From CBDCDJ01 sp965215355 (GTDB lineage: Bacteria; Deinococcota; Deinococci; Deinococcales; Trueperaceae), in assembly GCA_965215355.1 (NCBI GenBank), contig CBDCDJ010000007.1, positions 3,968,001-4,032,000 of the forward strand: 64,000 nt of DNA, given 5' to 3'. The position numbers were made by a program, and so were the translations under genes. Numbering within the stretch: the stretch's first letter is position 1; each line of letters opens with the position of its first letter. The notes beneath the pieces are model-generated. The model saw only the letters and a program-made list of their open reading frames with translations. It ran no database searches and was not told the origin of the DNA. Below are positions 1 through 7,548 of the stretch, piece after piece.

Positions 1-723
1 CTCGAGGGGGGTGCGCTCGAGCGTCGCGCCGTCTTGCAGGTCGTCTCGCGCGTCGTCCTGGGCTGCGGTTTCACCCGGTGTCGGGGCGGGCGGCACATTC
101 AGCGCGGGCGGCTCGGCCTGCTCCTCGGGTGCCCCTTCAGGCGTGCCGAGGGCGGGTGAGTCGGACGGCGGCGTCTCAGGCTCATCAGGTGCGGGCTCAA
201 TGGGCACAGACTCGGTCGGCAGGGTTTCAGACGGGTCGGGTGCGGGCTCAATGGGTGCAGTTTCAAGCGACGGGGCCTCAGTAGGCGCGGTTTCGCCCGG
301 TACCGCCGGGGGGTCGACGGCCGGGGCGGTCGGGTCACGGCTCGTCACCTCGACCTCGAAACGCGCGTCCAAAGTGCTGCCCTGCACGTTCAGTCGCCAG
401 CGCCCCGGCGTGTCAAGTCGGGTGGTGTAGCTGAAGTCGCCTTGTGCGTCGGCTCGTACTTCAGCTTCGTCTTGTGTGACCTCGCCGTTTTCGTTCGTCA
501 AGTTCAGGGTATAGCTCGTCCCGGGCTCGAGCCCCGACGCCGTGACGGTGAGGGGCTGACCCGCACTCAAACGGAGGTCGCTGAGCTTGATGAGCGGCAG
601 CGGTTGCGCCCAAGCGGCTGCGCTCGCCAAGACCAGGCCGCAGACGAGGCCACAAACCAAGCTGCAAACCCACCTACAGCCGAGAACACCGCGTAAAAAC
701 CGCGAACCCGTGTTGCGAACCAT
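1..723 (-). CDS. Exported Pro/Glu-rich protein, 3' end outside the window
   Basis: The frame is open from an ATG at 723 to the window edge, giving 241 codons without a stop. The first 40 or so residues are basic then hydrophobic and end in AAAWAQ, which reads as a signal peptide with cleavage near AWA-QP. Residues 45-125 look like a beta-sandwich of the kind found in extracellular adhesion or carbohydrate-binding modules. From about residue 130 the chain is a Pro/Glu/Ala/Thr linker with short repeats of the PIEPAP type. A GGGAGG ribosome site and a TATAAT box (753-758) lie upstream. I do not recognise the family, and the functional domain may lie beyond the edge. Confidence 0.6.
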   Translation of the reverse strand, partial: MVRNTGSRFLRGVLGCRWVCSLVCGLVCGLVLASAAAWAQPLPLIKLSDLRLSAGQPLTVTASGLEPGTSYTLNLTNENGEVTQDEAEVRADAQGDFSYTTRLDTPGRWRLNVQGSTLDARFEVEVTSRDPTAPAVDPPAVPGETAPTEAPSLETAPIEPAPDPSETLPTESVPIEPAPDEPETPPSDSPALGTPEGAPEEQAEPPALNVPPAPTPGETAAQDDARDDLQDGATLERTPLE

Positions 724-858
724 GAAAAGCCTCCCGTGACCTGCTCCTGCACATTATACGGGAGAGTCGGGGTGAAACGACCTCACCGGCTGTCGCCCGG
801 AGGGCTCGGCGGGGCCGGTCGAAAGAGGGAAACTTCAACCCCGACCCCGTGCGGGACT

Positions 859-866
859 GGTATACT
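859..866 (+). promoter_or_regulatory. Extended -10 promoter of ddrA, leaderless
   Basis: TGGTATACT is an extended -10 box whose last base is only seven bases before the ATG at 873, so transcription should start at or next to the start codon. No good -35 box is visible. The palindromic radiation/desiccation response motif known upstream of Deinococcus ddrA is not seen here. Confidence 0.55.
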
Positions 867-872
867 CGGGCA

Positions 873-1553
873 ATGCAGTCCGGCATCTGGGAACGTTTAG
901 CCTTGCCTTTCGCTCGAGACGCGCTCGAGTGGCGCGTTTTAGAAGTCAAAAAAGGGGAAGGTGCGCCCGACCAAGCCCGAGTCCGGCCGCAACTCCGCTT
1001 CGAGCAGGTCGTGGCGCGGCTCGACGGGGCGCTCACCCCGAGCGGTTGGTCGAACCGTTACGTGGGCTTAGGCGCGGACCTGCTCGCTTGCGAATTGACC
1101 CTGGAGGGCGTGACCAAGTCGGGTGTTGCGGCCCAAAGCGCGCTCGCGGCGGGTCTCGGTGCGCAGGCCCGGGACGCGCTCGTCTACGCCGCCGAGCTGT
1201 TCGGTTTGCAACCGCCCGCCGACCCGGCCCTCGTCTACTGGGTGGACTACGACCCCGAAGCCGAGGTGCCGCTGTTCGAGCCCGACCTCGCCGCGGTCGC
1301 CGGGACTCCCGCCCCGACTGACCCGGCTAAGATTCCAGCCGCCCCGGCTTCAGCCAGCGAGCCGCCCGCGCCCAAACCGGCCGGTCAGCAGGCCATCGAC
1401 CGTCTTGTCGAACGCTTGCGTGGCGAAGGCAAGGGGTTGGCGGTCGCCAAGCTCGTGACCCGCTACGGCGGTTACGGAGACGACCCCGAAGCGGCCAAAG
1501 AACTGTATTCGAAGCTGCGCGAACTGCTCTTAGAGGACGCGACCCTTTCGTGA
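873..1553 (+). CDS. ddrA: DdrA-like single-strand annealing protein (Rad52 family)
   Basis: A 226-residue protein. Residues 1-135 resemble the DdrA/Rad52-type core: an N-terminal helix starting QSGIWERLALPF, then WRVLEVKKG, a basic and aromatic strand set, and NRYVGLGADLLACELTLEGVTKSGV. Known members form rings on 3' single-stranded ends and protect DNA after radiation. A Pro/Ala linker (about 140-175) joins a helical tail (LVERLRGEGKGLAVAKLVTRYG). I chose the ATG at 873 over the GTG at 849 because a TATACT box lies between them. D. radiodurans DdrA is about 208 residues, so the length fits. The metallophosphatase gene follows 16 bases downstream and may be co-transcribed. Confidence 0.75.
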   Translation: MQSGIWERLALPFARDALEWRVLEVKKGEGAPDQARVRPQLRFEQVVARLDGALTPSGWSNRYVGLGADLLACELTLEGVTKSGVAAQSALAAGLGAQARDALVYAAELFGLQPPADPALVYWVDYDPEAEVPLFEPDLAAVAGTPAPTDPAKIPAAPASASEPPAPKPAGQQAIDRLVERLRGEGKGLAVAKLVTRYGGYGDDPEAAKELYSKLRELLLEDATLS

Positions 1554-1569
1554 CGCTAAGGGGAGCAGC

Positions 1570-2319
1570 GTGATCAAGGTCGTCGCCATCGGCGACGTGC
1601 ACGGCCAGTGGGCCGAGGTGTGGCAAGCCCTCAAGGCCGCGACCGCCTGCGACGCCAAGCTGGAGCCGACCGACGCCGTCGTCGAGGGGCGCTTTCAGGT
1701 TCTCTTTATCGGCGACCTGGTTCACTACAAGGACACGCTCGCCTACGCTCGAGCGGTCGGCGAAGAGCCCTACGACTCTACGAATCCCGACCACCTGCGC
1801 CGCGCCGCCAAGGCGCAGGTGCGCGAGCTGTACCGCTTCAAAGACTACGTCGACAAGGCGAACGGCAACGTCACCATCATCATGGGCAACCACGACGAGG
1901 CGACGCTTACCCACGACTTCGAACTCAGCACGCGCGGCGGCCTGAAACACGACGAGTTCAACGCGGCCAAGGGCGGCACCGCGCTGCCCGAAGACTTGCG
2001 AGAGTGGATGCAGAGCTTCAAACGCGAACAACTCTTCCACGACGTTCACTTCGCCCACGCCGGCCCGCTGCCGGGGATGCAGCACTTCGACGACTTTTTT
2101 TACCACGACGGCGACACCAAAAAGTGGTGGTACAACAAGCCCGAAATCTTCGCCCACACCGGCCACCGCTTCGGTGTTTACGGCCACACGGTGATGGAAG
2201 AGGGCATCTACATCGACAAAGACCACCACTTCGCCATGATAGACGCGCTCTCGCACCGGCAGTTTTTCGAGATGCTCTTAGACGACGAGCGGCTGGACTA
2301 TCGGGTAATGCAGTTTTAA
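1570..2319 (+). CDS. Calcineurin-like metallophosphatase
   Basis: A 249-residue protein with the dimetal phosphoesterase motifs in order: GDVHG (residue 8), GDLVH (about 48), GNHDE (about 105), and later histidines in HTGHRFG and YGHTV. There is no signal peptide, so it is cytoplasmic. The motifs are those of protein Ser/Thr phosphatases and diadenosine tetraphosphatases, and the substrate cannot be read from sequence. The GTG start at 1570 is preceded by AGGGGAG. It follows ddrA closely on the same strand, so a stress-linked role is possible but is only inferred from position. Confidence 0.8.
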   Translation: MIKVVAIGDVHGQWAEVWQALKAATACDAKLEPTDAVVEGRFQVLFIGDLVHYKDTLAYARAVGEEPYDSTNPDHLRRAAKAQVRELYRFKDYVDKANGNVTIIMGNHDEATLTHDFELSTRGGLKHDEFNAAKGGTALPEDLREWMQSFKREQLFHDVHFAHAGPLPGMQHFDDFFYHDGDTKKWWYNKPEIFAHTGHRFGVYGHTVMEEGIYIDKDHHFAMIDALSHRQFFEMLLDDERLDYRVMQF

Positions 2320-2639
2320 GCTGAGTAGAAGTAAAGGTGGTCCGGCGCACGGTTTGAAGGTGTTCTCGCGACACCTTGTTTACTAATTTTTCAGCCACCG
2401 GTGATTTGGCGCTGTAGAGAATTATCCCATTTTTTATCACTGTCAACTTTTTCTTGAACGCAGCCCGCTTGACCCCTGAGTTCGTTCGAATTAAGGCGCA
2501 ACCGTAGAATTCTTTTCATCTAACTCCAAATTTACTCGACCCGCCATCTTCAAACTGCTTCTGCCAGAGGTTGTATATGATGGCGATGCGGGTCATGGCT
2601 TTTTGAGCGTAGAGCGTGACAGCCTTGAGAGGAGCAGAA
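2320..2639. other. 320-base gap with a terminator and a possible transposase remnant
   Basis: The left part holds the hairpin listed separately. The rest is noticeably more AT-rich than the flanks. On the minus strand, 2512-2593 reads MTRIAIIYNLWQKQFEDGG before a stop, which resembles the C-terminal end of DDE transposases (a run ending in YNxW). No ends or other parts of an element are seen. The gap also carries the promoter region of the next gene. Confidence 0.3.
2357..2384 (+). terminator. Terminator-like hairpin after the metallophosphatase
   Basis: AAGGTGT (2357-2363) and ACACCTT (2371-2377) form a 7-bp stem with a 7-base loop, followed by a T-rich stretch (GTTTACTAATTTTT). It lies about 40 bases after the stop codon. 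Confidence 0.5.
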
Positions 2640-3374
2640 ATGTACACACTTCAAAAGGCGATGGAGAAGGGCGTACTAGGCGTGTTTGTGTGCTTGCTAC
2701 TCATAGGGGTCGCCTCGGCGCAGACACCCGAGGAGCTTACCGGACGTTGGGAAGGCAGCATCCATTTTCCAGATCCCCTGGGCGTTATCGTTATGTTCAG
2801 TGCCGGAGAGGGGCTGACAGGCACCATCGACATCCCGGAGCAGGGTAATACGGGCTTAGCGCTCACCAACGTGGTGCTGGAGGGTTCAGAGCTTCGTTTC
2901 GAGATTGAGGGGGTGCCGGGCGAGCCGACCTTTGTAGGCGAGGTGGCTGGCGAAGAGTTCTCAGGTACGTTCAGCCAGTCGGGGCAGGCGGTCCCTTTTA
3001 CGCTGACGCGTCAAGCTGAGTTGTCGGGTGAGGCCCAGGACGCCGCGCTGGCACAAGGCCGCCGCTACACCGAGCTGTTTTATGCGGGCGAGTTCGCGGA
3101 GCTTGCGGGGGCGTTCTCGAGTGAGATGCTGGCGGCTGTGGGCGCTCAAGAGGGTTTGGAGACGTTTCGCCAGCAAATCGAAGACCAACTCGGAGCCGAA
3201 ACGCAAGTTTTGGACGAGCAGGTTTTCTCGAGCCAAGGCTTCAGGGTTTACGAGCGTACGGCTGTCTTTGAGAAAGTGGGTACGCCTTTCGACGTAGAAT
3301 GGACTTTCGACGAAAACGGCGTGGTAGAGGGCTTTTTTTATTCGACCTGCGGCCGCTACTGCCGCACCGAGTAA
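2640..3374 (+). CDS. Exported protein, N-terminal part of a split M23 peptidase gene
   Basis: The ATG at 2640 follows GAGAGGAG and starts a 244-residue chain. A signal peptide (hydrophobic to about 27) ends at VASA-QTPEE. A small beta-domain follows (30-130), then a DUF3887-like segment (about 140-230: ALAQGRRYTELFYAGEF to FDVEWTFDENG), the domain usually placed before LytM/M23 peptidase domains. The last 12 codons look wrong for the family. After the T7 run at 3333-3339, the +1 frame continues the expected protein through SKRLDYQTKTPL into the M23 domain. So this and the next entry are probably one gene broken, or joined by slippage, at that run. Confidence 0.7.
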   Translation: MYTLQKAMEKGVLGVFVCLLLIGVASAQTPEELTGRWEGSIHFPDPLGVIVMFSAGEGLTGTIDIPEQGNTGLALTNVVLEGSELRFEIEGVPGEPTFVGEVAGEEFSGTFSQSGQAVPFTLTRQAELSGEAQDAALAQGRRYTELFYAGEFAELAGAFSSEMLAAVGAQEGLETFRQQIEDQLGAETQVLDEQVFSSQGFRVYERTAVFEKVGTPFDVEWTFDENGVVEGFFYSTCGRYCRTE

Positions 3375-3429
3375 GCGCCTCGACTATCAAACCAAGACCC
3401 CTTTACAACTTCTCGAGGGCGCTTGGACT

Positions 3430-3975
3430 GTGGGTTGGGGCGGGCGCAGCGTGGCCGAAAATTACCACGCGGCCTCCCCTGACCAGCGCTTCGCTTATGA
3501 CTTTTTGGTGACGGAAGGGGACTCGAGCTTTAGCGGTGACGGGACGCAAAACGAGGACTATTACTGCTTTGGCAAGTCGGTAGTCGCGCCGGGTGCAGGC
3601 ACCGTGGTGGAAGCTGTAGACGGTGTTCAAGACCAGCCGCCGGGCCAACTCAACCCCGACGCGCCCCTTGGCAACCACGTCATCATCGACCACGGCAACG
3701 GCGAGGTGTCTTTTTTGGCCCATCTTAAAAAGGGAAGCGTCGCGGTCGAGGCGGGGCAAGAGGTCGCCGCCGGGGACGTTTTGGGCGCGTGCGGCAACAG
3801 TGGGAACAGCAGCGAGCCTCACCTGCACTATCACCTCCAAACCGATGCGGTATTTTACGGCGGAGCGGGTGGGGAAGGTTTACCGGCGCAGTTTCGAGCA
3901 TACCTAGCCGACGGCAAGCGGGTCGAGCGGGGTGAGCCGACGCGGGGGCAGGTGATCGAGCCGGTTTCGCCTTAG
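3430..3975 (+). CDS. M23 (LytM-type) metallopeptidase domain, C-terminal part of the split gene
   Basis: The frame opens after a stop at 3325 and reads AAPSKRLDYQTKTPLQLLEGAW before the GTG at 3430, which is standard family sequence and so not a true start. The visible zinc-site elements are NYH...AYD (first His and Asp) and EPHLHYHL (HxH). The fold would cleave peptide bridges in peptidoglycan or be a non-catalytic LytM regulator. With no signal peptide of its own, this part can only work if joined to the upstream reading frame. Confidence 0.7.
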   Translation: MGWGGRSVAENYHAASPDQRFAYDFLVTEGDSSFSGDGTQNEDYYCFGKSVVAPGAGTVVEAVDGVQDQPPGQLNPDAPLGNHVIIDHGNGEVSFLAHLKKGSVAVEAGQEVAAGDVLGACGNSGNSSEPHLHYHLQTDAVFYGGAGGEGLPAQFRAYLADGKRVERGEPTRGQVIEPVSP

Positions 3976-4012
3976 TTCGTGTGGACAGACCGCCCGTGCG
4001 CGTTGAAAAAAG

Positions 4013-5176
4013 CTACGCTTTGTTTAACACCTCGAGCGCCGCACGCACGCCGCCGCCGTAGGGCACGTCTCGGCCTAAACTCCGCAGCACGTCTTCCAAG
4101 ACCGCAGTGAGCGTCACCGCGTCGTAGCGGTCGGCGTAGCCGAGGAGCGAGGGGCGGAACATGACCTGTTTGGCGTCGTCCTGTCCGCCGGCAATCCGCA
4201 CGCCGCGTGCGGCGAAACCCTTAACGATGTCGGGTGCAGAGAGACCGTCCGGGGCGTACAGCGCCGCCACCGCCGGACTGGGGCGGGCGGCGTAAGGGCG
4301 GCAGCCGACCTCGGCCCCCCCCGCCAACACCGCCCGGTTCAGCCGCTCGCGACGCGCCCACACGGTCTCGACGCCCTCGTCCAGCAACATGTCCAGGGCG
4401 ACGTTGAGGCCGTAAACGAGGTTGACGGCGGGCGTGTAAGCGGTCTGCCCGTTTTGCTGAGCTTTGCGCTCTTTGCGCAGGTCGAGGTAAAAGCTCGGAA
4501 GTAAGTTTTCGTCTCTTGCCCAAGCACGTTCTGAAAGCCAAGCGAAGGCGAGGCCGGGCGGCAGCATGAGTCCTTTTTGCGAGCCTGAGAACACGCCGTC
4601 GAGCCCCCAGTCTTTGGGGCGCAACTCGGCCGCGCTGAGGCTCGTGACGCAGTCGACCAGGACGAGGGCGTCGGGCGCTGTTTCGTGGACGACTTTGGCG
4701 ATGGCCTGCACGTCGTGCAGCGCGCCGGTCGAGGTTTCGGAGTGCGTGGTCATCACGGCGGCGACGTCCCGGTGCTCGGCAAGAAGTGCGCGCACTTGCT
4801 CAGGGTCGGCGACTTCGCCCCAAGGCAGTTTGAGTTCGACGGTCTCGAGCCCGTAACGCCGCGCCAGCTTCAACCAGCGCTCGCCGAACTTGCCCGCGTT
4901 GACGCCCAAAACCTTGGCACCTGCCGGAATGCAGGCCAGCAACCCCGCCTCGAACGCGGCGGTGCCGCTGCCCGCCAGAATCAGCACGTCGTCGCCGGAA
5001 ACGCATGTCAGCTCGGCGAGTTTCGCCCGCGTTTCCAAAAACAGCTGCCTGAACGCCTCGGTGCGGTGGTGCATCACCGGGCGCGAGACGGCCTCCAACA
5101 CCTGCGGCGGCACCTCGACCGGGCCGGGCGCGTAGAGCCGGGGTTTGAACATCTCACTCACGACACTCTCACTCAC
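4013..5176 (-). CDS. Class V aminotransferase, probable phosphoserine aminotransferase role
   Basis: A 387-residue PLP enzyme of the serine-pyruvate/alanine-glyoxylate branch. The visible elements are LYAPGPVEVPPQV and MHHRTEAF near the start, the glycine patch LAGSGTAAFEA, VDCVTSLSA with the PLP-ring Asp, and the Schiff-base lysine in SGSQKGLMLPPG (about 215). Its GTG start overlaps the serA stop (GTGA), so the two are translationally coupled. That context suggests it transaminates 3-phosphohydroxypyruvate, the product of SerA, in serine synthesis. Alanine-glyoxylate aminotransferase activity is the main alternative. An internal ATG nine codons in is another possible start. Confidence 0.8.
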   Translation of the reverse strand: MSESVVSEMFKPRLYAPGPVEVPPQVLEAVSRPVMHHRTEAFRQLFLETRAKLAELTCVSGDDVLILAGSGTAAFEAGLLACIPAGAKVLGVNAGKFGERWLKLARRYGLETVELKLPWGEVADPEQVRALLAEHRDVAAVMTTHSETSTGALHDVQAIAKVVHETAPDALVLVDCVTSLSAAELRPKDWGLDGVFSGSQKGLMLPPGLAFAWLSERAWARDENLLPSFYLDLRKERKAQQNGQTAYTPAVNLVYGLNVALDMLLDEGVETVWARRERLNRAVLAGGAEVGCRPYAARPSPAVAALYAPDGLSAPDIVKGFAARGVRIAGGQDDAKQVMFRPSLLGYADRYDAVTLTAVLEDVLRSLGRDVPYGGGVRAALEVLNKA

Positions 5177-6750
5177 GACAACCGCACCACCCTCAGACTG
5201 TGGATGACGTCGCTCAGGTTGGCGAGCACGCCCAGGGCGTTCTCGGGCGGCGCTTCGTCGAGGGTGAGGACGAACATCGCTAAGTTGTCCGCGCCCAAAC
5301 GCGAAAGCTGCATCCCGGAGATGTTCACCCCGGCGTCGCCCAGCACCGTGCCGACCTTGCCGACCGCGCCGGGGCGGTCGTAGTTGGTACAGATCAGCAT
5401 CGTGCCCTCGGGCCGGATTTCGATGGGGAACTCGTCCACGCTGACGATGCGCGGCGAGTCGCCCAACACCGTCCCGCCGACGCTGACCTTGCCGGTGTCG
5501 CTCACGGCGCTCACCAGCAGGTGGTTGGTGTAGCCCCGGCCACGTGGCGCGACGACCTTGGACACGCGGATGTCGCGCTCTTTGGCGATGGCGGGCGCGT
5601 TGATGTAGTTGGGCGGCTCGTCCAGGATGGGTTCTAAAAAGCCCTTGGTCACCGCCACCGCCACCGGGTCGGGGTCGGCGGGAAAGGTGCCGCCGAACTC
5701 GACCTGCACCTCGCGCACCCGGCCCTTGGCGAGTTGCGCGACCATTTTGCCCAGGGCCTCGCCCAACCTGAGGTACGCGCCCAGCGTCGTCATGACCTCG
5801 GGGGCTAAGGCGGGCGCGTTGACCGCGCCGCGCGAGTAGTCGCCGCGCAGCGCCAGCACGACGCGCTCCAAAATCTCACCCCCGACCCGCGCCTGCGCCT
5901 CGGCGGTGTTGGCTCCCAAGTGCGCGGTCAAAACGACGTTGTCGAGGGTCAGGAGCGGGTGGTCCAAACTCGGCGGCTCGAGCACGAACACGTCCAGCCC
6001 GGCCGCGAACAGCTTGCCGCTTTTCAGGGCTTCAAAGAGCGCCTCTTCCTGAACGATGCCGCCCCGCGCCGCGTTCACCACGACGGCCCCGTCGGGCAGG
6101 GCGGCGAGTTCTTCGGCCCCTATCATGCCGAAGGTCTCGTCGGTAAGGGGCGTGTGGACGGTCACGAATTGGACGGTTTGCAACATCGCGCGCAGGTCGT
6201 CGAACAGTTCGACCTTGAGGTCGGCGGCTCGAGCCTTGGACAGGTAAGGGTCGTAGGCCACCACGGTCATCCCCAAGCCCTGCGCCCGCCGCGCCACCAG
6301 CGAGCCGATGCGCCCCAGGCCCACAATCCCCAGCCGCGCCCCCTTGACCTCGCGCCCCAAAAACTTGCGGTCCCACTCGCCGCGGCGCACGAGCTTGTCG
6401 CTGCGCGCGACGCCCCGCGCCGCGTTCAGCAGCAGCGCCACGGCGAGTTCGGCCGCCGAGACGTTGTTGGCTTCAGGCGCGTTGAGGACCAAAATCCCGC
6501 GGCGACTCGCCGCCTCAAGGTCGATGTTGTCCACCCCGACGCCGCCCCGCCCGATGACTTTGAGCTTAGGGGCCGCCGCGACCAAACCAGCGTCCACCTG
6601 GGTACGGCTGCGGGTGATGAGGGCGTCGTAGTCTTTGACCAGGTGCAGCACCTCGTCGCGACTTATGCCTTCGCGGTAGTCCACGGTCACGTCGTCGTAA
6701 GACGCGTCGCCAAGTTGAATCGTGTCGGTTACCAGAATCCTCTGCTTCAT
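5173..6750 (-). CDS. serA: D-3-phosphoglycerate dehydrogenase
   Basis: A 525-residue, long-form SerA. Substrate-domain elements GRGGVGVDNIDLEAA and APEANNVSAAE are followed by the NAD fold LGIVGLGRIGSLVA with the acidic YDPYL, HTPLTDET, NAARGGIVQEEAL and the catalytic His in TAHLGANT. An intervening (ASB) domain follows (about 320-450). A C-terminal ACT domain (MLICTNYDRPGAVGKVG, from about 455) probably senses serine. It catalyses the first step of serine synthesis. The downstream aminotransferase overlaps its stop codon. The ATG at 6750 is the natural start. Confidence 0.95.
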   Translation of the reverse strand: MKQRILVTDTIQLGDASYDDVTVDYREGISRDEVLHLVKDYDALITRSRTQVDAGLVAAAPKLKVIGRGGVGVDNIDLEAASRRGILVLNAPEANNVSAAELAVALLLNAARGVARSDKLVRRGEWDRKFLGREVKGARLGIVGLGRIGSLVARRAQGLGMTVVAYDPYLSKARAADLKVELFDDLRAMLQTVQFVTVHTPLTDETFGMIGAEELAALPDGAVVVNAARGGIVQEEALFEALKSGKLFAAGLDVFVLEPPSLDHPLLTLDNVVLTAHLGANTAEAQARVGGEILERVVLALRGDYSRGAVNAPALAPEVMTTLGAYLRLGEALGKMVAQLAKGRVREVQVEFGGTFPADPDPVAVAVTKGFLEPILDEPPNYINAPAIAKERDIRVSKVVAPRGRGYTNHLLVSAVSDTGKVSVGGTVLGDSPRIVSVDEFPIEIRPEGTMLICTNYDRPGAVGKVGTVLGDAGVNISGMQLSRLGADNLAMFVLTLDEAPPENALGVLANLSDVIHSLRVVRLS

Positions 6751-6871
6751 AAGCGGGGACTATACCTCAAAAACTTCAAAAGACGACCCCAAAACTTAAC
6801 AGGAGAGACGTGCGATCCTTCTTACACCCTGAGCTAGGCAGAGATAGGCAAGAACTATGTGCTAAGTAAAC

Positions 6872-7279
6872 CTACCAATGGGGTATCCCAACGTCTTTCA
6901 GGCCCTTTTCTCGCCAAAAGGTAACTTCCAAATAATTGCCATCCGGGTCGGTGAAGTACAAACCCGTCGTAGAGCGCTTGTGCGGAAGACCTCGCTCGCT
7001 CAAACGCTGCTCGATGATGCCCAACACTTCCTCCGACGCGGCAAAGGCGACGTGAGGTGTGCGTGACCAATCCAGCTCAGCACCGAGTGCTCGAGGAGTC
7101 TGGTTTGGATTGAGGGCAAGATTGAGCGTTTGAGCCACACCAAAGTTGAGTCAGTAAAACTCGGCACTCTCTGGCGAGCCCGAATCTACAGCGCGCATAC
7201 CCAACACGGTGCAGTAAAAGTCCACCGAACGCGAGAGGTCGGAAACGGCTAGCGCAAGGTGATCGAGTCCTTGAATCAC
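6872..7279 (-). pseudogene. VOC/glyoxalase-like gene with an in-frame stop
   Basis: Reading from a GTG at 7279, preceded by GGAGAA, gives IQGLDHLALAVSDLSRSVDFY, the typical start of a vicinal-oxygen-chelate protein. The frame then meets TGA at 7151-7153 and continues unbroken through TPHVAFAA, GLYFTDPDGNYLEVT to a TAG at 6872. Family sequences often have Trp or another aromatic residue at that place, so a TGG-to-TGA change would explain it. The rest of the frame is well preserved, so the change is recent or is a sequencing error. The internal GTG at 7138 could start only a truncated, probably non-functional half. Confidence 0.75.
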
Positions 7280-7548
7280 GATTCTCCAAACTAAGATGAA
7301 TTTACCCGCGCCTCAGCTTTCTTTAATTTGCAAAGCAGAAAAGAGGCCGAGCGACTACTTGCACCCCATATCAAGGCGTCGTGTTGTAAACGAACCCCGA
7401 CAAGTTCAAACCGTCCTCAATCCGGTAGGTATCGACCCCGAGCACGTCGAGCAGCAGGTCGCCGCGCACAGGAAACAAATATCACGTTGTCGGCTATCAC
7501 GTTGTCGGCTGCAGCGCGAAAGTGTGGGTCGTGAGGGTCGGGCCGACT
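7280..7548. other. Gap with a possible gene remnant and a short tandem duplication
   Basis: On the minus strand, about 7376-7480 reads RGDLLLDVLGVDTYRIEDG and then a short tail to a stop. This resembles the last strands of a SnoaL/NTF2-like protein, but stops upstream leave it without a start. A perfect 15-base tandem duplication lies beside it. I see no intact gene. Confidence 0.3.
7481..7510. repeat. Perfect 15-bp tandem duplication
   Basis: ATCACGTTGTCGGCT occurs twice head to tail (7481-7495 and 7496-7510), just downstream of ade and beside the gene remnant. Confidence 0.85.

Noticed and set aside
780..872. Radiation/desiccation response palindrome before ddrA
   Set aside because: I looked for the 17-bp Deinococcus motif and found nothing close to it.
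5920..6837. 305-codon open frame opposite serA
   Set aside because: Its composition (many His, Arg, Gln, Val) is that of an antisense shadow in GC-rich DNA. serA on the other strand is unmistakable.
7151..7153. TGA in the VOC gene as selenocysteine
   Set aside because: No hairpin of the bacterial SECIS kind is seen after it and the family has no Sec at this place. A nonsense change is simpler.
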